From an uncultured Lachnospiraceae bacterium (GTDB lineage: Bacteria; Bacillota; Clostridia; Lachnospirales; Lachnospiraceae): a stretch of 64,000 bases of DNA. Location: positions 1 through 64,000 of the forward strand of contig CAJUGZ010000001.1 in NCBI GenBank assembly GCA_910585855.1. Direction: 5' to 3'. This document shows, piece by piece, positions 34,465 to 42,401 of this stretch. The notes beneath the pieces were generated by a model. That model did no database searches and was not told the DNA's origin. It saw nothing but the letters and a program-made list of their open reading frames with translations. Numbering within the stretch: position 1 is the first letter of the stretch; every line of letters begins with the position of its first letter. A program made the translations under genes and the position numbers.

Positions 34465-35061
34465 CTATAAGCAAAACCATTGTGTTTTATTAAAAATAAA
34501 CCCCTTGCTCTCATTCAATGTAAATGCTCCATCCGGTATCTCGTACCCGATAATTTCACTACATTCCTCTATATCATTCACTGTACAGGAATGAACCATT
34601 TTATTTTTTACAATATAAATTTCCGATGGAACATTCTGAAATCCGCTTTTTCTTACTCGAATCATGGTATCTTCCAAAACTTCTAATACCACACAATCCC
34701 AAGTTCCAATCCGTCCGGCGTCCCCATCCGCTCCGTTCCCTTTTGCCAGCACTTTAATTTTATCCTTATCCTGCTCCATTCCCTGAATAAATCCATCCCC
34801 TCTACGGGTATACCCGCCCTCTGAAGATAGAATCATATAATAGCGTTCTTCTTCCTTTCGGATGATTCTCGGTCTTCCCGCTTTGGTTTGACCGATTGAT
34901 AATTCTTTATGTAACCCTTCTGTAATATCTTCCATCTCCGGCGCACATGGAAGATAAATCATTTTCCTTCCCCTTCCAATTTCACCAATTTCAAATTGAT
35001 GTAATATTCCCCATTCTTTTTCTATTTCACGCTTTTTTAAATCAATGTTTGTATACAACAT
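34465..35061 (-). CDS. Phage protein of unknown function
   Basis: 198 residues. Contains LPCAPEMEDITEGLHKELSIG, RRGDGFIQG and VLAKGNGADGDAGRIGTWDCVVLEVLEDTMIRVRKSG, a beta-rich pattern; the N-terminal 35 residues are helical. I do not recognise the family. It sits with the methylase and small regulators in the accessory early region. Confidence 0.6.
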   Translation of the reverse strand: MLYTNIDLKKREIEKEWGILHQFEIGEIGRGRKMIYLPCAPEMEDITEGLHKELSIGQTKAGRPRIIRKEEERYYMILSSEGGYTRRGDGFIQGMEQDKDKIKVLAKGNGADGDAGRIGTWDCVVLEVLEDTMIRVRKSGFQNVPSEIYIVKNKMVHSCTVNDIEECSEIIGYEIPDGAFTLNESKGFIFNKTQWFCL

Positions 35062-35077
35062 ACTTTTTTCTCCTTAC

Positions 35078-35136
35078 TTGTGTTTTTCTCCTTCCAGTTT
35101 TAAAATGTATTTACAGGCTGCTGCAACAGCCAAGTA
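35078..35136 (+). promoter_or_regulatory. Promoter plus palindromic leader, copy 1
   Basis: TTGTGT (35078-35083), 17 bases, TAAAAT (35101-35106). From about the start site (35113) comes a 24-base word containing the near-palindrome GGCTGCTGCAACAGCC. The same 24 bases occur in copy 2 at 36770-36793, also at the expected start site. Confidence 0.7.
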
Positions 35137-35161
35137 TATTAAGAAAGGAGAAAAATATATA

Positions 35162-35350
35162 ATGTTTTCTAATAAAGAAATAAACACTTTTATTGGCATG
35201 TTTTATGCTGCGTCACACTCATCATCTGCAAACCCAGTGCAATACCATGAAGAATTTATCAATGCATTAAATACTTATTTTACATGTTATCCAAATGATG
35301 ATGAAAATGAAGATATTTACACATCTGGCGACTTTCCATTCAAAGAATAA
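35162..35350 (+). CDS. Small phage protein of unknown function
   Basis: 62 residues, MFSNKEINTFIGMFYAASHSSSANPVQYHEEFINAL..., acidic C-terminus (DDENEDIYTSGDF). Behind AAAGGAG. It is read from the palindromic-leader promoter and converges on 35317-35541, overlapping it by 34 bases. Confidence 0.6.
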   Translation: MFSNKEINTFIGMFYAASHSSSANPVQYHEEFINALNTYFTCYPNDDENEDIYTSGDFPFKE

Positions 35351-35541
35351 TGGTCCAAAACTTCCTTCAAGGTTTCCTTGAGGGAAGTTTTACTTACTTT
35401 CTCAAGTAATATAGATCGACCTGTTCTTATTTTTCCGTCTACTATTTGTATAATTTCCATCGCCTCTTTACATGTAACTTCTTTTTCTGCTAAATCAAAA
35501 ATAATCTTATCAGCAATCTCTATCTGTGCCTTTCGCTCCAC
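35317..35541 (-). CDS. Small helical phage protein
   Basis: 74 residues, GTG start behind GAGGAGATG. Helical and charged (IADKIIFDLAEKEVTCKEAMEIIQIVDGKI...). It resembles small proteins adjacent to phage methylases but no function is assigned. It follows the cytosine methylase by 13 bases. Confidence 0.6.
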   Translation of the reverse strand: MERKAQIEIADKIIFDLAEKEVTCKEAMEIIQIVDGKIRTGRSILLEKVSKTSLKETLKEVLDHYSLNGKSPDV

Positions 35542-35554
35542 CTTTTCATCTCCT

Positions 35555-36712
35555 CTACCTTTTTAATATCCCTTCTAATACATATAAAGCACATGGCAGT
35601 GCAATCCCATTCCCCCACATTTTATATAGTCCTGTGTCAGATACTGGATTTTTTAACCATCTTTTAACCGCTTTTTCGTCCTTTGGATGCTTAATTCCTT
35701 TTTCCCTGCCAATAATATTCCACCAATTTTCCCATATGTTTTTCCAAAATTGTACTTCCTCTTCATCCGGCTCTGCTAAAGAAAGTCCTTCTGTCCAATT
35801 ATCTGGAAATCCCTGCAACCTACCACATTCTAGCGGTGTAAGCCTTCGTACCAAATATTCTTCTGATTCAACTTCATACGCTACACCATGCCGATCTCTT
35901 GCCGTTAAAGTAAAAGACACATCTTGCCGGATTCCGCTTCCGTTTGGACCATTCGTATCTGCTCTACCAATCATATTACCTTGGATTGCATACACAGACT
36001 CCTTAATGCAGTTTGAAGTTTCTCCGGCAACTTTCTCCCCCGCCTCTTGGCTCTTAACAGTATTCCTGCACAAGCCTTCCCGCTTAAATAATATTTCTGC
36101 GGCGGATTCTCCATCAAAATCTGCGACAAGGTAGATTCTTTTCCTTTGCTGGGGAACTCCCCAGTATTGAGCATCCAAGACTCTCCATGCCACGCTGTAG
36201 CCATTTCCCAAAATAGCTCCTGCTGCCTTCCACTTTCCTTTTGAAGGTTGAGGAATAAAAACTCCTTCTTCTGCAATTCTTGCAATTTCTTCCAATACAC
36301 ACCGGAAGTCCTCTCCTCTATTGCTAGAGAAAGCTCCGGGGACATTCTCCCAGACCATATATCTTGGTTTTCCATGTGCTTTCCTCATTTCTTTTACTAC
36401 CCGGATATATTCCAAGAATAATACCGATTGCTTTCCATTCAATCCCGTTCTATCCCCTGCCATACTCATATTTTGGCAAGGAGAACCTCCTGTCACAATA
36501 TCCACCGGAGCAATAGACGCTCCGTCTATTTTTCTAATATCTCCCAGCTGCTTTGCATCTGGGAAATGAACCTGAGTTACTCGTATAGGCAGCGGCTCTA
36601 TTTCGGATTCCCATAAAGTAACAATTCCCAACATCTGCCCTGCTAATTCAAAACCTCCAATCCCTGAAAAGAACGATCCCATTGTAAATATCTTTTTTTC
36701 ATCCTGCTCCAT
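35555..36712 (-). CDS. dcm: DNA (cytosine-5) methyltransferase
   Basis: 385 residues. Motif I FSGIGGFELAG, motif IV GGSPCQ with catalytic Cys79, motif VI ENVPGAF, motif VIII QQRKRIYLV and motif X GNGIALP are all present, with a target-recognition region between. No restriction nuclease is adjacent, so this is an orphan phage methylase, probably protecting phage DNA. It is followed by two small genes on the same strand. Confidence 0.94.
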   Translation of the reverse strand: MEQDEKKIFTMGSFFSGIGGFELAGQMLGIVTLWESEIEPLPIRVTQVHFPDAKQLGDIRKIDGASIAPVDIVTGGSPCQNMSMAGDRTGLNGKQSVLFLEYIRVVKEMRKAHGKPRYMVWENVPGAFSSNRGEDFRCVLEEIARIAEEGVFIPQPSKGKWKAAGAILGNGYSVAWRVLDAQYWGVPQQRKRIYLVADFDGESAAEILFKREGLCRNTVKSQEAGEKVAGETSNCIKESVYAIQGNMIGRADTNGPNGSGIRQDVSFTLTARDRHGVAYEVESEEYLVRRLTPLECGRLQGFPDNWTEGLSLAEPDEEEVQFWKNIWENWWNIIGREKGIKHPKDEKAVKRWLKNPVSDTGLYKMWGNGIALPCALYVLEGILKR

Positions 36713-36734
36713 CCACTCAATCTTCCTTTTTTAA

Positions 36735-36793
36735 TTGATTTTTACTATCAATCCCCTTATACTGTAGATACAGGCTGCTGCAACAGCCAAGTA
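36735..36793 (+). promoter_or_regulatory. Promoter plus palindromic leader, copy 2
   Basis: TTGATT (36735-36740), 17 bases, TATACT (36758-36763), then the repeated word with GGCTGCTGCAACAGCC at 36772-36787. It drives the 36818 gene. Sequence outside the repeat differs from copy 1. Confidence 0.7.
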
Positions 36794-36817
36794 CATAAGA
36801 AAGGAAGAAAAATAGCT

Positions 36818-37039
36818 TTGTTTTATGATGATTTCTGTAAAACATACAATCAAAAAATAGTATTTCAGGCTTTGCTTAAACTTTCAAAAAACGGTGGATA
36901 TATTGCTATACAAGAATTAAATTATCTTAATCTACCACAAAAAGAGTTAGAGGAAATTCTTTTTTATTTCGAAGAAAAAGGACTATTTAAAGAGGTTGTG
37001 CATCTCGAAAAAAATCAGATTGCATTTTTCCGGCTTTAA
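36818..37039 (+). CDS. Small winged-helix-like phage protein
   Basis: 73 residues, TTG start ten bases after AAAGGAAG. KIVFQALLKLSKNGGYIAIQELNYLNLPQKELEEILFYFEEKGL looks like a winged helix. Read from the second palindromic-leader promoter. It converges on 36987-37253 with a 53-base overlap. Confidence 0.6.
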   Translation: MFYDDFCKTYNQKIVFQALLKLSKNGGYIAIQELNYLNLPQKELEEILFYFEEKGLFKEVVHLEKNQIAFFRL

Positions 37040-37253
37040 TAACCTGCTCTACATAATCTTTATTTTTCTGATACTGCTCTTTCAATTCTTCTAATGATGT
37101 TGTTCTTACATAATTTTCTGAAAGATTGAAAGAGCCGTTGTATTCCGGGAATGTATAAATAAATTTTATTGGTTCAGGAAATTCTGCTGCCCCTATACTT
37201 CGTAACCATTCTTTTTTTGCTTCCATACCTTCAACATTTACTTCTTTTTTCAT
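36987..37253 (-). CDS. Phage protein of unknown function
   Basis: 88 residues, MKKEVNVEGMEAKKEWLRSIGAAEFPEPIKFIYTFPEYNGSFNLSENYVRTTSLEELKEQ.... It starts behind AGGAGAAAA and lies in the leftward operon from the 37,500 promoter. No family recognised. Confidence 0.6.
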   Translation of the reverse strand: MKKEVNVEGMEAKKEWLRSIGAAEFPEPIKFIYTFPEYNGSFNLSENYVRTTSLEELKEQYQKNKDYVEQVIKAGKMQSDFFRDAQPL

Positions 37254-37283
37254 TTTTCTCCTAATTTACTATGTAAATACAAC

Positions 37284-37454
37284 CTATCCTGCTGCCTTAT
37301 CTGATAAATTTTTATCCTGTAACTGCAAGCCAATCACAATCCCTTCTGTTAATATTTTTTGCCTATCGGTTAATTTAGACGCAAAAATTGTGATTGTGCG
37401 AATAAATTCTCTATCCTCTTTTTGAATATTCATAATATTTTCCTCTCTATTCAT
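37284..37454 (-). CDS. 56-residue protein divergent from repressor
   Basis: MNREENIMNIQKEDREFIRTITIFASKLTDRQKILTEGIVIGLQLQ.... AAGGGAGTG precedes the start. Proteins with SKLTDRQKxxxEGxxxGL lie opposite XRE repressors in many Clostridia phages and plasmids. It is first in the leftward operon from the TTGACA-17-TATTAT promoter. Confidence 0.65.
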   Translation of the reverse strand: MNREENIMNIQKEDREFIRTITIFASKLTDRQKILTEGIVIGLQLQDKNLSDKAAG

Positions 37455-37490
37455 ATAATTTCACTCCCTTTCTTTTGTGTTTATATGACT

Positions 37491-37567
37491 ATAATAAGTT
37501 TCATTCGCACACTTGTCAATATCTTTTTTTGTTTTTTGTTGACAAACGCACATTCAAGACTTATCAT
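37491..37567. promoter_or_regulatory. Divergent promoters of repressor switch
   Basis: Minus: TTGACA (37514-37519), 17, TATTAT (37491-37496). Plus: TTGACA (37539-37544), 17, TATCAT (37562-37567). The two -35 regions form an inverted repeat extending into both spacers (TTGACAA, then GTGCGAATG / CGCACATTC), a likely shared operator set. Confidence 0.78.
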
Positions 37568-37592
37568 AAATTTTAGAAAGGAGGGAATTGTC

Positions 37593-38141
37593 ACGAATAC
37601 ACGCTTAAAAATATTAAGAAAAACATTAAATCTCACACAACAAGAATTTGCAGACCGCTTAGGAATCAAACGGAATACTATTGCTAATTATGAAACTGGA
37701 CGGAATGAACCTATTGACTCCGTTTTTTCTCTTATTTGTCGGGAATTTAACGTAAACGAAGAATGGTTAAAAAATGGGATAGAGCCTATGTTCTTAAAAA
37801 CACCATCTTCCACAATGGAACAGCTAAGAAAAGAATTTCATTTAGACGACTTTTCTTATCATCTGATTTATGAATACTTGAAACTTGACGACAAAAAAAG
37901 ACGTTTGTTCCGAGAATTTTTTTATAATATCTTAGATGGAATAAACTACCAAGAATTATCAGATCCTTCTAAATCAGAAGAAACAGTTGCTTCAGAAGAA
38001 GCAATTACTATAGAAGAAGCAGAAGAAGCATATAAAAAAAGTCGCTTATTAGCTGTGAAAAAAATGGACTTGTCTGCTTCGAATACCTCCGCAGACACCA
38101 CCACATTAAAAAAAGATTCTAAGAAAGTATCTAATCAATAA
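37593..38141 (+). CDS. XRE-family repressor with apparent ACG start
   Basis: 182 residues counted from ACG at 37593. NTRLKILRKTLNLTQQEFADRLGIKRNTIANYETGRNEP is a classic Cro/C1 domain, and relatives usually begin with Met exactly where this ACG stands. It is seven bases after GGAGGG. No ATG, GTG or TTG is in frame between the promoter's start site (about 37574) and this point, so the start is either a near-cognate codon or a mutated ATG. The C-terminal half is acidic and unassigned. Likely co-transcribed with the lipoprotein and Rpn genes. Confidence 0.78.
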   Translation, partial: TNTRLKILRKTLNLTQQEFADRLGIKRNTIANYETGRNEPIDSVFSLICREFNVNEEWLKNGIEPMFLKTPSSTMEQLRKEFHLDDFSYHLIYEYLKLDDKKRRLFREFFYNILDGINYQELSDPSKSEETVASEEAITIEEAEEAYKKSRLLAVKKMDLSASNTSADTTTLKKDSKKVSNQ

Positions 38142-38199
38142 AAACCCGGTATCAATCTAATTGCTATCGGGTCTTATCAAACAGCAGGAGATAAAAACT

Positions 38200-38934
38200 A
38201 TGAAAAAACATTTTCCCAAAATATTTCTGACAAGTTTATTAATTTTGCAAGGCTGCAGCAATGTGTCACAAAGTGATTATGACGCTCTTGCAAGTGTAAA
38301 TGAATCATTACAAGCAGAATATAATACTATTTTAAATGAAAAAGATTCTTTGCAAACGGCGTATGATAAATTGCAATCTGAATATAATTCTGCTAAAAAA
38401 AATAATGATTCTTTGCAAGCAGAGTACAACAATTTGAAAAAATCAAATGAAAAACTGCAGTCTGAATATGACAAACTCAAGGAGGAAAACATGCCTGAAA
38501 CCACTAGTATTTCAGAAACTACTACCACGGAAAAAACCACTACAGAAAAAAGTACATCTACTGATTTATTTGAAACCGTTTATTTTCCTTATGCTAGTAG
38601 AAAAAAACCATTTTCATTTGATAGCGTTAAAACATTTGCAGAATCTACATCTTATGATTTAGAAATTACTGAACCAACATCCGATATTTCCGGCAAAATT
38701 AAACTTACTGATGAAAATGATAATTACGTCTATTTTTCTTTTAATCTAGTAAATAATATTGAAACCATCATGACTGTTAGCTATTATGATTCTTCTAAAA
38801 ATACAGAAGTTTCTTTAAATAACTATTCCAGTGATGGTTCTTCTCAATATGACAAATTTAAAATTCACGTTATAGGGGGGCAATCAAAAGATGTAAAAAA
38901 TTCAAAAGAACAACGTGAATTTTTGTTTCAATAA
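38200..38934 (+). CDS. Second prophage lipoprotein with coiled coil and Thr-rich linker
   Basis: 244 residues. Signal peptide MKKHFPKIFLTSLLILQGC (lipid Cys 19), then SNVSQSDYDAL, then five SLQAEYN-type heptad repeats to about residue 95, a Thr-rich linker (ETTTTEKTTTEK) and a beta-like C-terminal domain. Same architecture and start motif as the lipoprotein at 32828 but a different C-terminal domain. It lies between repressor and Rpn gene on the lysogenic strand. Confidence 0.8.
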   Translation: MKKHFPKIFLTSLLILQGCSNVSQSDYDALASVNESLQAEYNTILNEKDSLQTAYDKLQSEYNSAKKNNDSLQAEYNNLKKSNEKLQSEYDKLKEENMPETTSISETTTTEKTTTEKSTSTDLFETVYFPYASRKKPFSFDSVKTFAESTSYDLEITEPTSDISGKIKLTDENDNYVYFSFNLVNNIETIMTVSYYDSSKNTEVSLNNYSSDGSSQYDKFKIHVIGGQSKDVKNSKEQREFLFQ

Positions 38935-38962
38935 AAAATAATAAATACTCTAGGAGGACTCT

Positions 38963-39814
38963 ATGTCGGATTTTTTAATGAAGCCAAAGGTGGACTTCGC
39001 TTTTAAAGAAATTATGACAGATGAAATTAGCCGTATCGGATTTTTATCTGCTACCTTAAAACTTGATCCAAAAAGCATTAAAAAAACACACCTTTTAAAT
39101 ACCAATCTTCGAAAGATGCATGAAGAAGAAAAACAAGGAATCCTTGATGTCCGAATTTTAATGAATGATAATACTGAAATTGACATTGAAATTCAACTCG
39201 CAGAATTAAAAGTATGGGCGGATCGCTCTTTATTCTATTTGTCTAAAATGTATACTGAGCAAATCCTTGAAGGACAAAAATATGACGTCTTTAAAAAATG
39301 CGTCAGTATTAGTATCTTAAATTTTACTCTTTTTAAAAACGAACCAGAATTTTATTCCTGCTTCCGTATTTTAGAAGAAAAACGGCATATTCTCTACACC
39401 GATAAAATGGAATTTCATGTCATAGAACTTCCAAAACTTCCAGAAGAATTAAAAGGGGAAAATCTAGAACTTTTATTATGGGCAAAATTTATCAATGCAG
39501 AAAGAAAGGAGGAATTTGATATGCTGGCTACAAAAAGTCCTTATATCGATCATGCTTACCAGCAACTGCAAAATATTAGCCAAGACAAAGAAAAACGGCT
39601 GGAATATGAAGCAAGAGAAAAAGCAATCCGAGATTATAACCAAGGGATATTTGAAGCCAAACAAAGCGGCTTTGAAGAAGGAGAAAAGCATAGTAGAGAA
39701 CGAATTAATAAATTAAATACTCTTTTAATTCAGGACAAACGTCATGACGACTTAGCACGTTCTGCCTGTGATGAAAACTTTCAGCGGCAGTTAATGGAAG
39801 AATATAAAATATAA
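38963..39814 (+). CDS. Rpn-family PD-(D/E)XK nuclease / transposase-like protein
   Basis: 283 residues. PKVDFAFKEIM near the start, GILDVRILMNDNTEIDIEIQ as the nuclease core (D...E-x-Q), then DRSLFYLSKMYTEQI. The C-terminal third is helical and charged. These proteins were named recombination-promoting nucleases; many are mobile or phage-defence related. It starts behind AGGAGGA, next to the integrase. A decayed gene of possibly related type is at 58,558. Confidence 0.85.
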   Translation: MSDFLMKPKVDFAFKEIMTDEISRIGFLSATLKLDPKSIKKTHLLNTNLRKMHEEEKQGILDVRILMNDNTEIDIEIQLAELKVWADRSLFYLSKMYTEQILEGQKYDVFKKCVSISILNFTLFKNEPEFYSCFRILEEKRHILYTDKMEFHVIELPKLPEELKGENLELLLWAKFINAERKEEFDMLATKSPYIDHAYQQLQNISQDKEKRLEYEAREKAIRDYNQGIFEAKQSGFEEGEKHSRERINKLNTLLIQDKRHDDLARSACDENFQRQLMEEYKI

Positions 39815-39834
39815 AATAATTTTCCGGTAAAAAA

Positions 39835-39866
39835 GATACCCAGCATTATGATACTGGGTATCCTTT
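39835..39866 (+). terminator. Terminator after Rpn gene
   Basis: Stem GATACCCAG/CTGGGTATC with a ten-base loop and a short T-run, separating the lysogenic operon from the integrase. Confidence 0.75.
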
Positions 39867-39999
39867 TGCAGAACTTTTTTACAGGAAATTCACTATTTGC
39901 ATTATAAATATACTATTTTTTATACTTTTTTGCAAGAAATTTTTTATTAATGTAAGTAAATATATATATATTATTTTTAAATAAAGGAGGATATAAAAA

Positions 40000-41568
40000 A
40001 TGCGCTTTGCTACATATGGACGTAAATCCGTCTATTCTGATAAATCAGATTCCGTGGATAATCAACAGAAAATGTGCCGTGATTTTGTGAATTTTAAATT
40101 TTCTGATTGTATTGATTCTTTTGAATGTTATTCTGATGAAGGATTTACGGGTGCAAATACCAATCGTCCGGGATTACAACGTCTTCTCTCTGATATTTCC
40201 AATGATCTTATAGATGTCTTAGTAGTATATCAACTTGACAGAATTTCAAGAGATGTTCGGGATTTTGCTAATATATATGCTATTTTAGAAGAAAAGAAGG
40301 TAATGTTTATTTCTATAAAAGAAAATATTGACACAACCACACCGATCGGCAAAGCTATGATGTACGTTACTATGGTTTTTGCTCAAATGGAACGTGAAAC
40401 TATAGCAGCCCGAGTAACCGATAATATGATTGGTCTTGCAAAAAAAGGCTTTTGGACCGGCGGAAACCCGCCTTATGGATACCGAAGAGAGAGAATTGAA
40501 GTAAATGGAAAAACGCACGTCATCATAGTTCCTGTTCCAGAGGCAGCAGAATATGTAGAATGGATTTTTGACACTTTCCTTCAAAATAACTATTCTCTCA
40601 ATGGAATGGAAACGGCTTTTAAACAGCAAGGAAAAAGAACTATTAATGGAGCTTTTTTCTCCACCTCACAACTACATAAAATTTTGACTATGCCATATTG
40701 TGTGACAGCAACTCCTGAAGTTTGGGATTTTTATTCTTCTCTTGGATGTCAAATGGCAGATAAAAGAGATTCTTGGGATGGAAAGTACGGTGTAATGATT
40801 TATGGTCGTTCTACCGAAAGAAATAAAAAACATCAAGTTCAGGAAAAGGAAAAATGGATTGTTGCTGAAGGAATACATAAACCATTTATATCTGCTGAGA
40901 AATGGCTCATGGCACAAAAGCAGCTCAAAGAAAATATTTTTGAGAGAAAAAAGAAATATGATATTCCCCTGCTGAAAGGAGTGCTTCGATGTGGAAAATG
41001 CGGACGCTTGATGCAAGTTTCAAGAAAAAAATATGCAAGTAAAGTATCAAGTTATTATTTTTGTATAAAAAGGGCTAGACAAGGGGTCGATTTCTGTGAT
41101 ATGAATATGATAAACTGTGAAATTCTTGATAATAAAGTTCTTGATATATTTAAACAAATAAAAGCAGACCCTTCTATTGTTTTAAAATATGCTGGAGCAG
41201 ATAAACCGAAAAACAATGAAAATATTCTAAAAGATTTAGAACAGCGTGCGGATGCTCTACAGAAAAAAATTGAACAGTTGACAGAAACTTTGTTCGATTT
41301 AAAAGAATCATCCGCTGCCAAGTATATTATTGCTAAAATTGAAAAAGAAGATTTGAATTTAGAGGCTTTGAAGCGAGAGATCGAATTAGCAAAATCGGAT
41401 ATTCGTCAAAATAAAAATGCAGTTAAAACAGTAGAGGAGAGAGCTGCAGAGATAGTAAGACTAATGAGCGGTTTAGAGGGATTTTCGGCGGCGGAAAAAA
41501 ATCAAATTATCAAAGAAGTAGTTCAGAAATGTACATGGGATGGCAAAACTCTTTTTTTAAAGTTATAA
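40000..41568 (+). CDS. Large serine integrase
   Basis: 522 residues. Resolvase domain with catalytic Ser10 (TYGRKS), then QLDRISRD and MVFAQMERETIAARV; a recombinase domain with GFWTGGNPPYGYRR; a zinc ribbon (LRCGKCGRLM...CIKRARQGVDFC) and a C-terminal coiled coil (about 410-480). It catalyses attP x attB recombination. It lies 20-30 bases from the right junction, and the AAAGGAGG site precedes the start after very AT-rich DNA. Confidence 0.95.
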   Translation: MRFATYGRKSVYSDKSDSVDNQQKMCRDFVNFKFSDCIDSFECYSDEGFTGANTNRPGLQRLLSDISNDLIDVLVVYQLDRISRDVRDFANIYAILEEKKVMFISIKENIDTTTPIGKAMMYVTMVFAQMERETIAARVTDNMIGLAKKGFWTGGNPPYGYRRERIEVNGKTHVIIVPVPEAAEYVEWIFDTFLQNNYSLNGMETAFKQQGKRTINGAFFSTSQLHKILTMPYCVTATPEVWDFYSSLGCQMADKRDSWDGKYGVMIYGRSTERNKKHQVQEKEKWIVAEGIHKPFISAEKWLMAQKQLKENIFERKKKYDIPLLKGVLRCGKCGRLMQVSRKKYASKVSSYYFCIKRARQGVDFCDMNMINCEILDNKVLDIFKQIKADPSIVLKYAGADKPKNNENILKDLEQRADALQKKIEQLTETLFDLKESSAAKYIIAKIEKEDLNLEALKREIELAKSDIRQNKNAVKTVEERAAEIVRLMSGLEGFSAAEKNQIIKEVVQKCTWDGKTLFLKL

Positions 41569-41571
41569 ATT

Positions 41572-42384
41572 TCATTTTTTTATAGTGCGTCCGTCGGGCC
41601 TCATACGAAGGCTAGAACGTATTAAATCACGAATCGTAATCTCATTTTCCCCTTCTACATTCTTATTTCGTGTTTCTAACCGCACCAGATTCTCTACTGA
41701 GGACAGCCTTAATTCTGCACTGTCCTCTATTGTTATCACACGTTCCTTTTGAATAAAATTGGAAATCGCATTTAAAAAAGTAGTTTTTCCAGAACCAGTT
41801 CCCCCGCAGACAAAAATATTATATCCCGCAGATACCAAATCGGCAAATAACTCTGCCAATTCCTCATTCAACGCACCCCATCCAATCAAATCCTGCATGG
41901 TAATTGGATGTTCGGGAAATTTTCGAATGGTTAAAATCGGACCATTAATTGCAATCGGATTCAATACAATATTTACCCGAGATCCATCCTCTAATCGGGA
42001 ATCCACAATAGGAGAAGCTTCATTAATTCTCCTGTTTGTACGGGCAACAATCTGCTGAATCACATCCGACAGCCGTTCCTTGGACAAAAACTGCGCTTCT
42101 AGTTTTCGAATCCGTCCCTGCTCCTCTATAAAAATCGTATCATATCCATTTACCATAATTTCAGTAATCTCTGGATTTTCCAATAAATCCTGCAATACAT
42201 CCATACGACGCAGAGAATCAAAAACTGATTTACGCAGCGAAACTCTTGTTTTAAGAGGCAGATATGTTTTTTTACTCTCCTGTATTAAAACTTCATCAAT
42301 ACAGTCATAAATTTCTTCATCTGTAGCCTCTTTTGTATGATCCAGCCTTTCTAAAACCTGCTGCCGCAATGTTTCCATCCCCAT
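41572..42384 (-). pseudogene. cpaF: cpaF/tadA Tad-pilus ATPase, interrupted by prophage
   Basis: 270 residues from MGMETLRQQV, seven bases after AGGAGG. Contains the type II/IV secretion ATPase pattern: NPEITEIMVNG, RTNRRINEASPIVDSRL, a Walker A CGGTGSGKTT (194-202) and ITIEDSAEL. It should continue with RIxVGEVRGxEA and Walker B but ends six phage codons after SLRMRPD. The missing C-terminal third should lie on the far side of the prophage. Tad pilus assembly is probably lost unless the phage excises. Confidence 0.92.
41585..41612. other. Right prophage junction (attR region)
   Basis: Reading minus, cpaF is conserved through SLRMRPD (ATGAGGCCCGAC) and then diverges into GGACGCACTATAAAAAA and a stop, instead of the expected RIxVGEVRG. 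The crossover therefore lies in or next to the CCCGACGG segment at about 41590-41597. The left junction is outside the window. Confidence 0.8.
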
Positions 42385-42401
42385 TCTATTTCCTCCTGCA
42401 G

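Larger units (their letters stand above)
1..41590. mobile_element. Myovirus-type prophage, right part (left end outside window)
   Basis: A continuous phage gene set runs from tail fibres at the window start to a large serine integrase at 40,000-41,568. The junction is where cpaF coding sequence stops matching, near 41,590. Head genes resemble lambda (GpA, gpW, gpB-type portal) and the tail and baseplate resemble P2 (sheath, tube, gpX, gpD, gpV, gpU, gp25/W, gpJ, gpI). No holin or endolysin is visible; these probably lie left of the window. All essential late genes present here are open except one tail fibre, so the element may be intact. Confidence 0.93.

Noticed and set aside
35526-36134. 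Plus-strand 202-codon frame
   Set aside because: Lies fully opposite the cytosine methylase, whose catalytic motifs prove the other strand.
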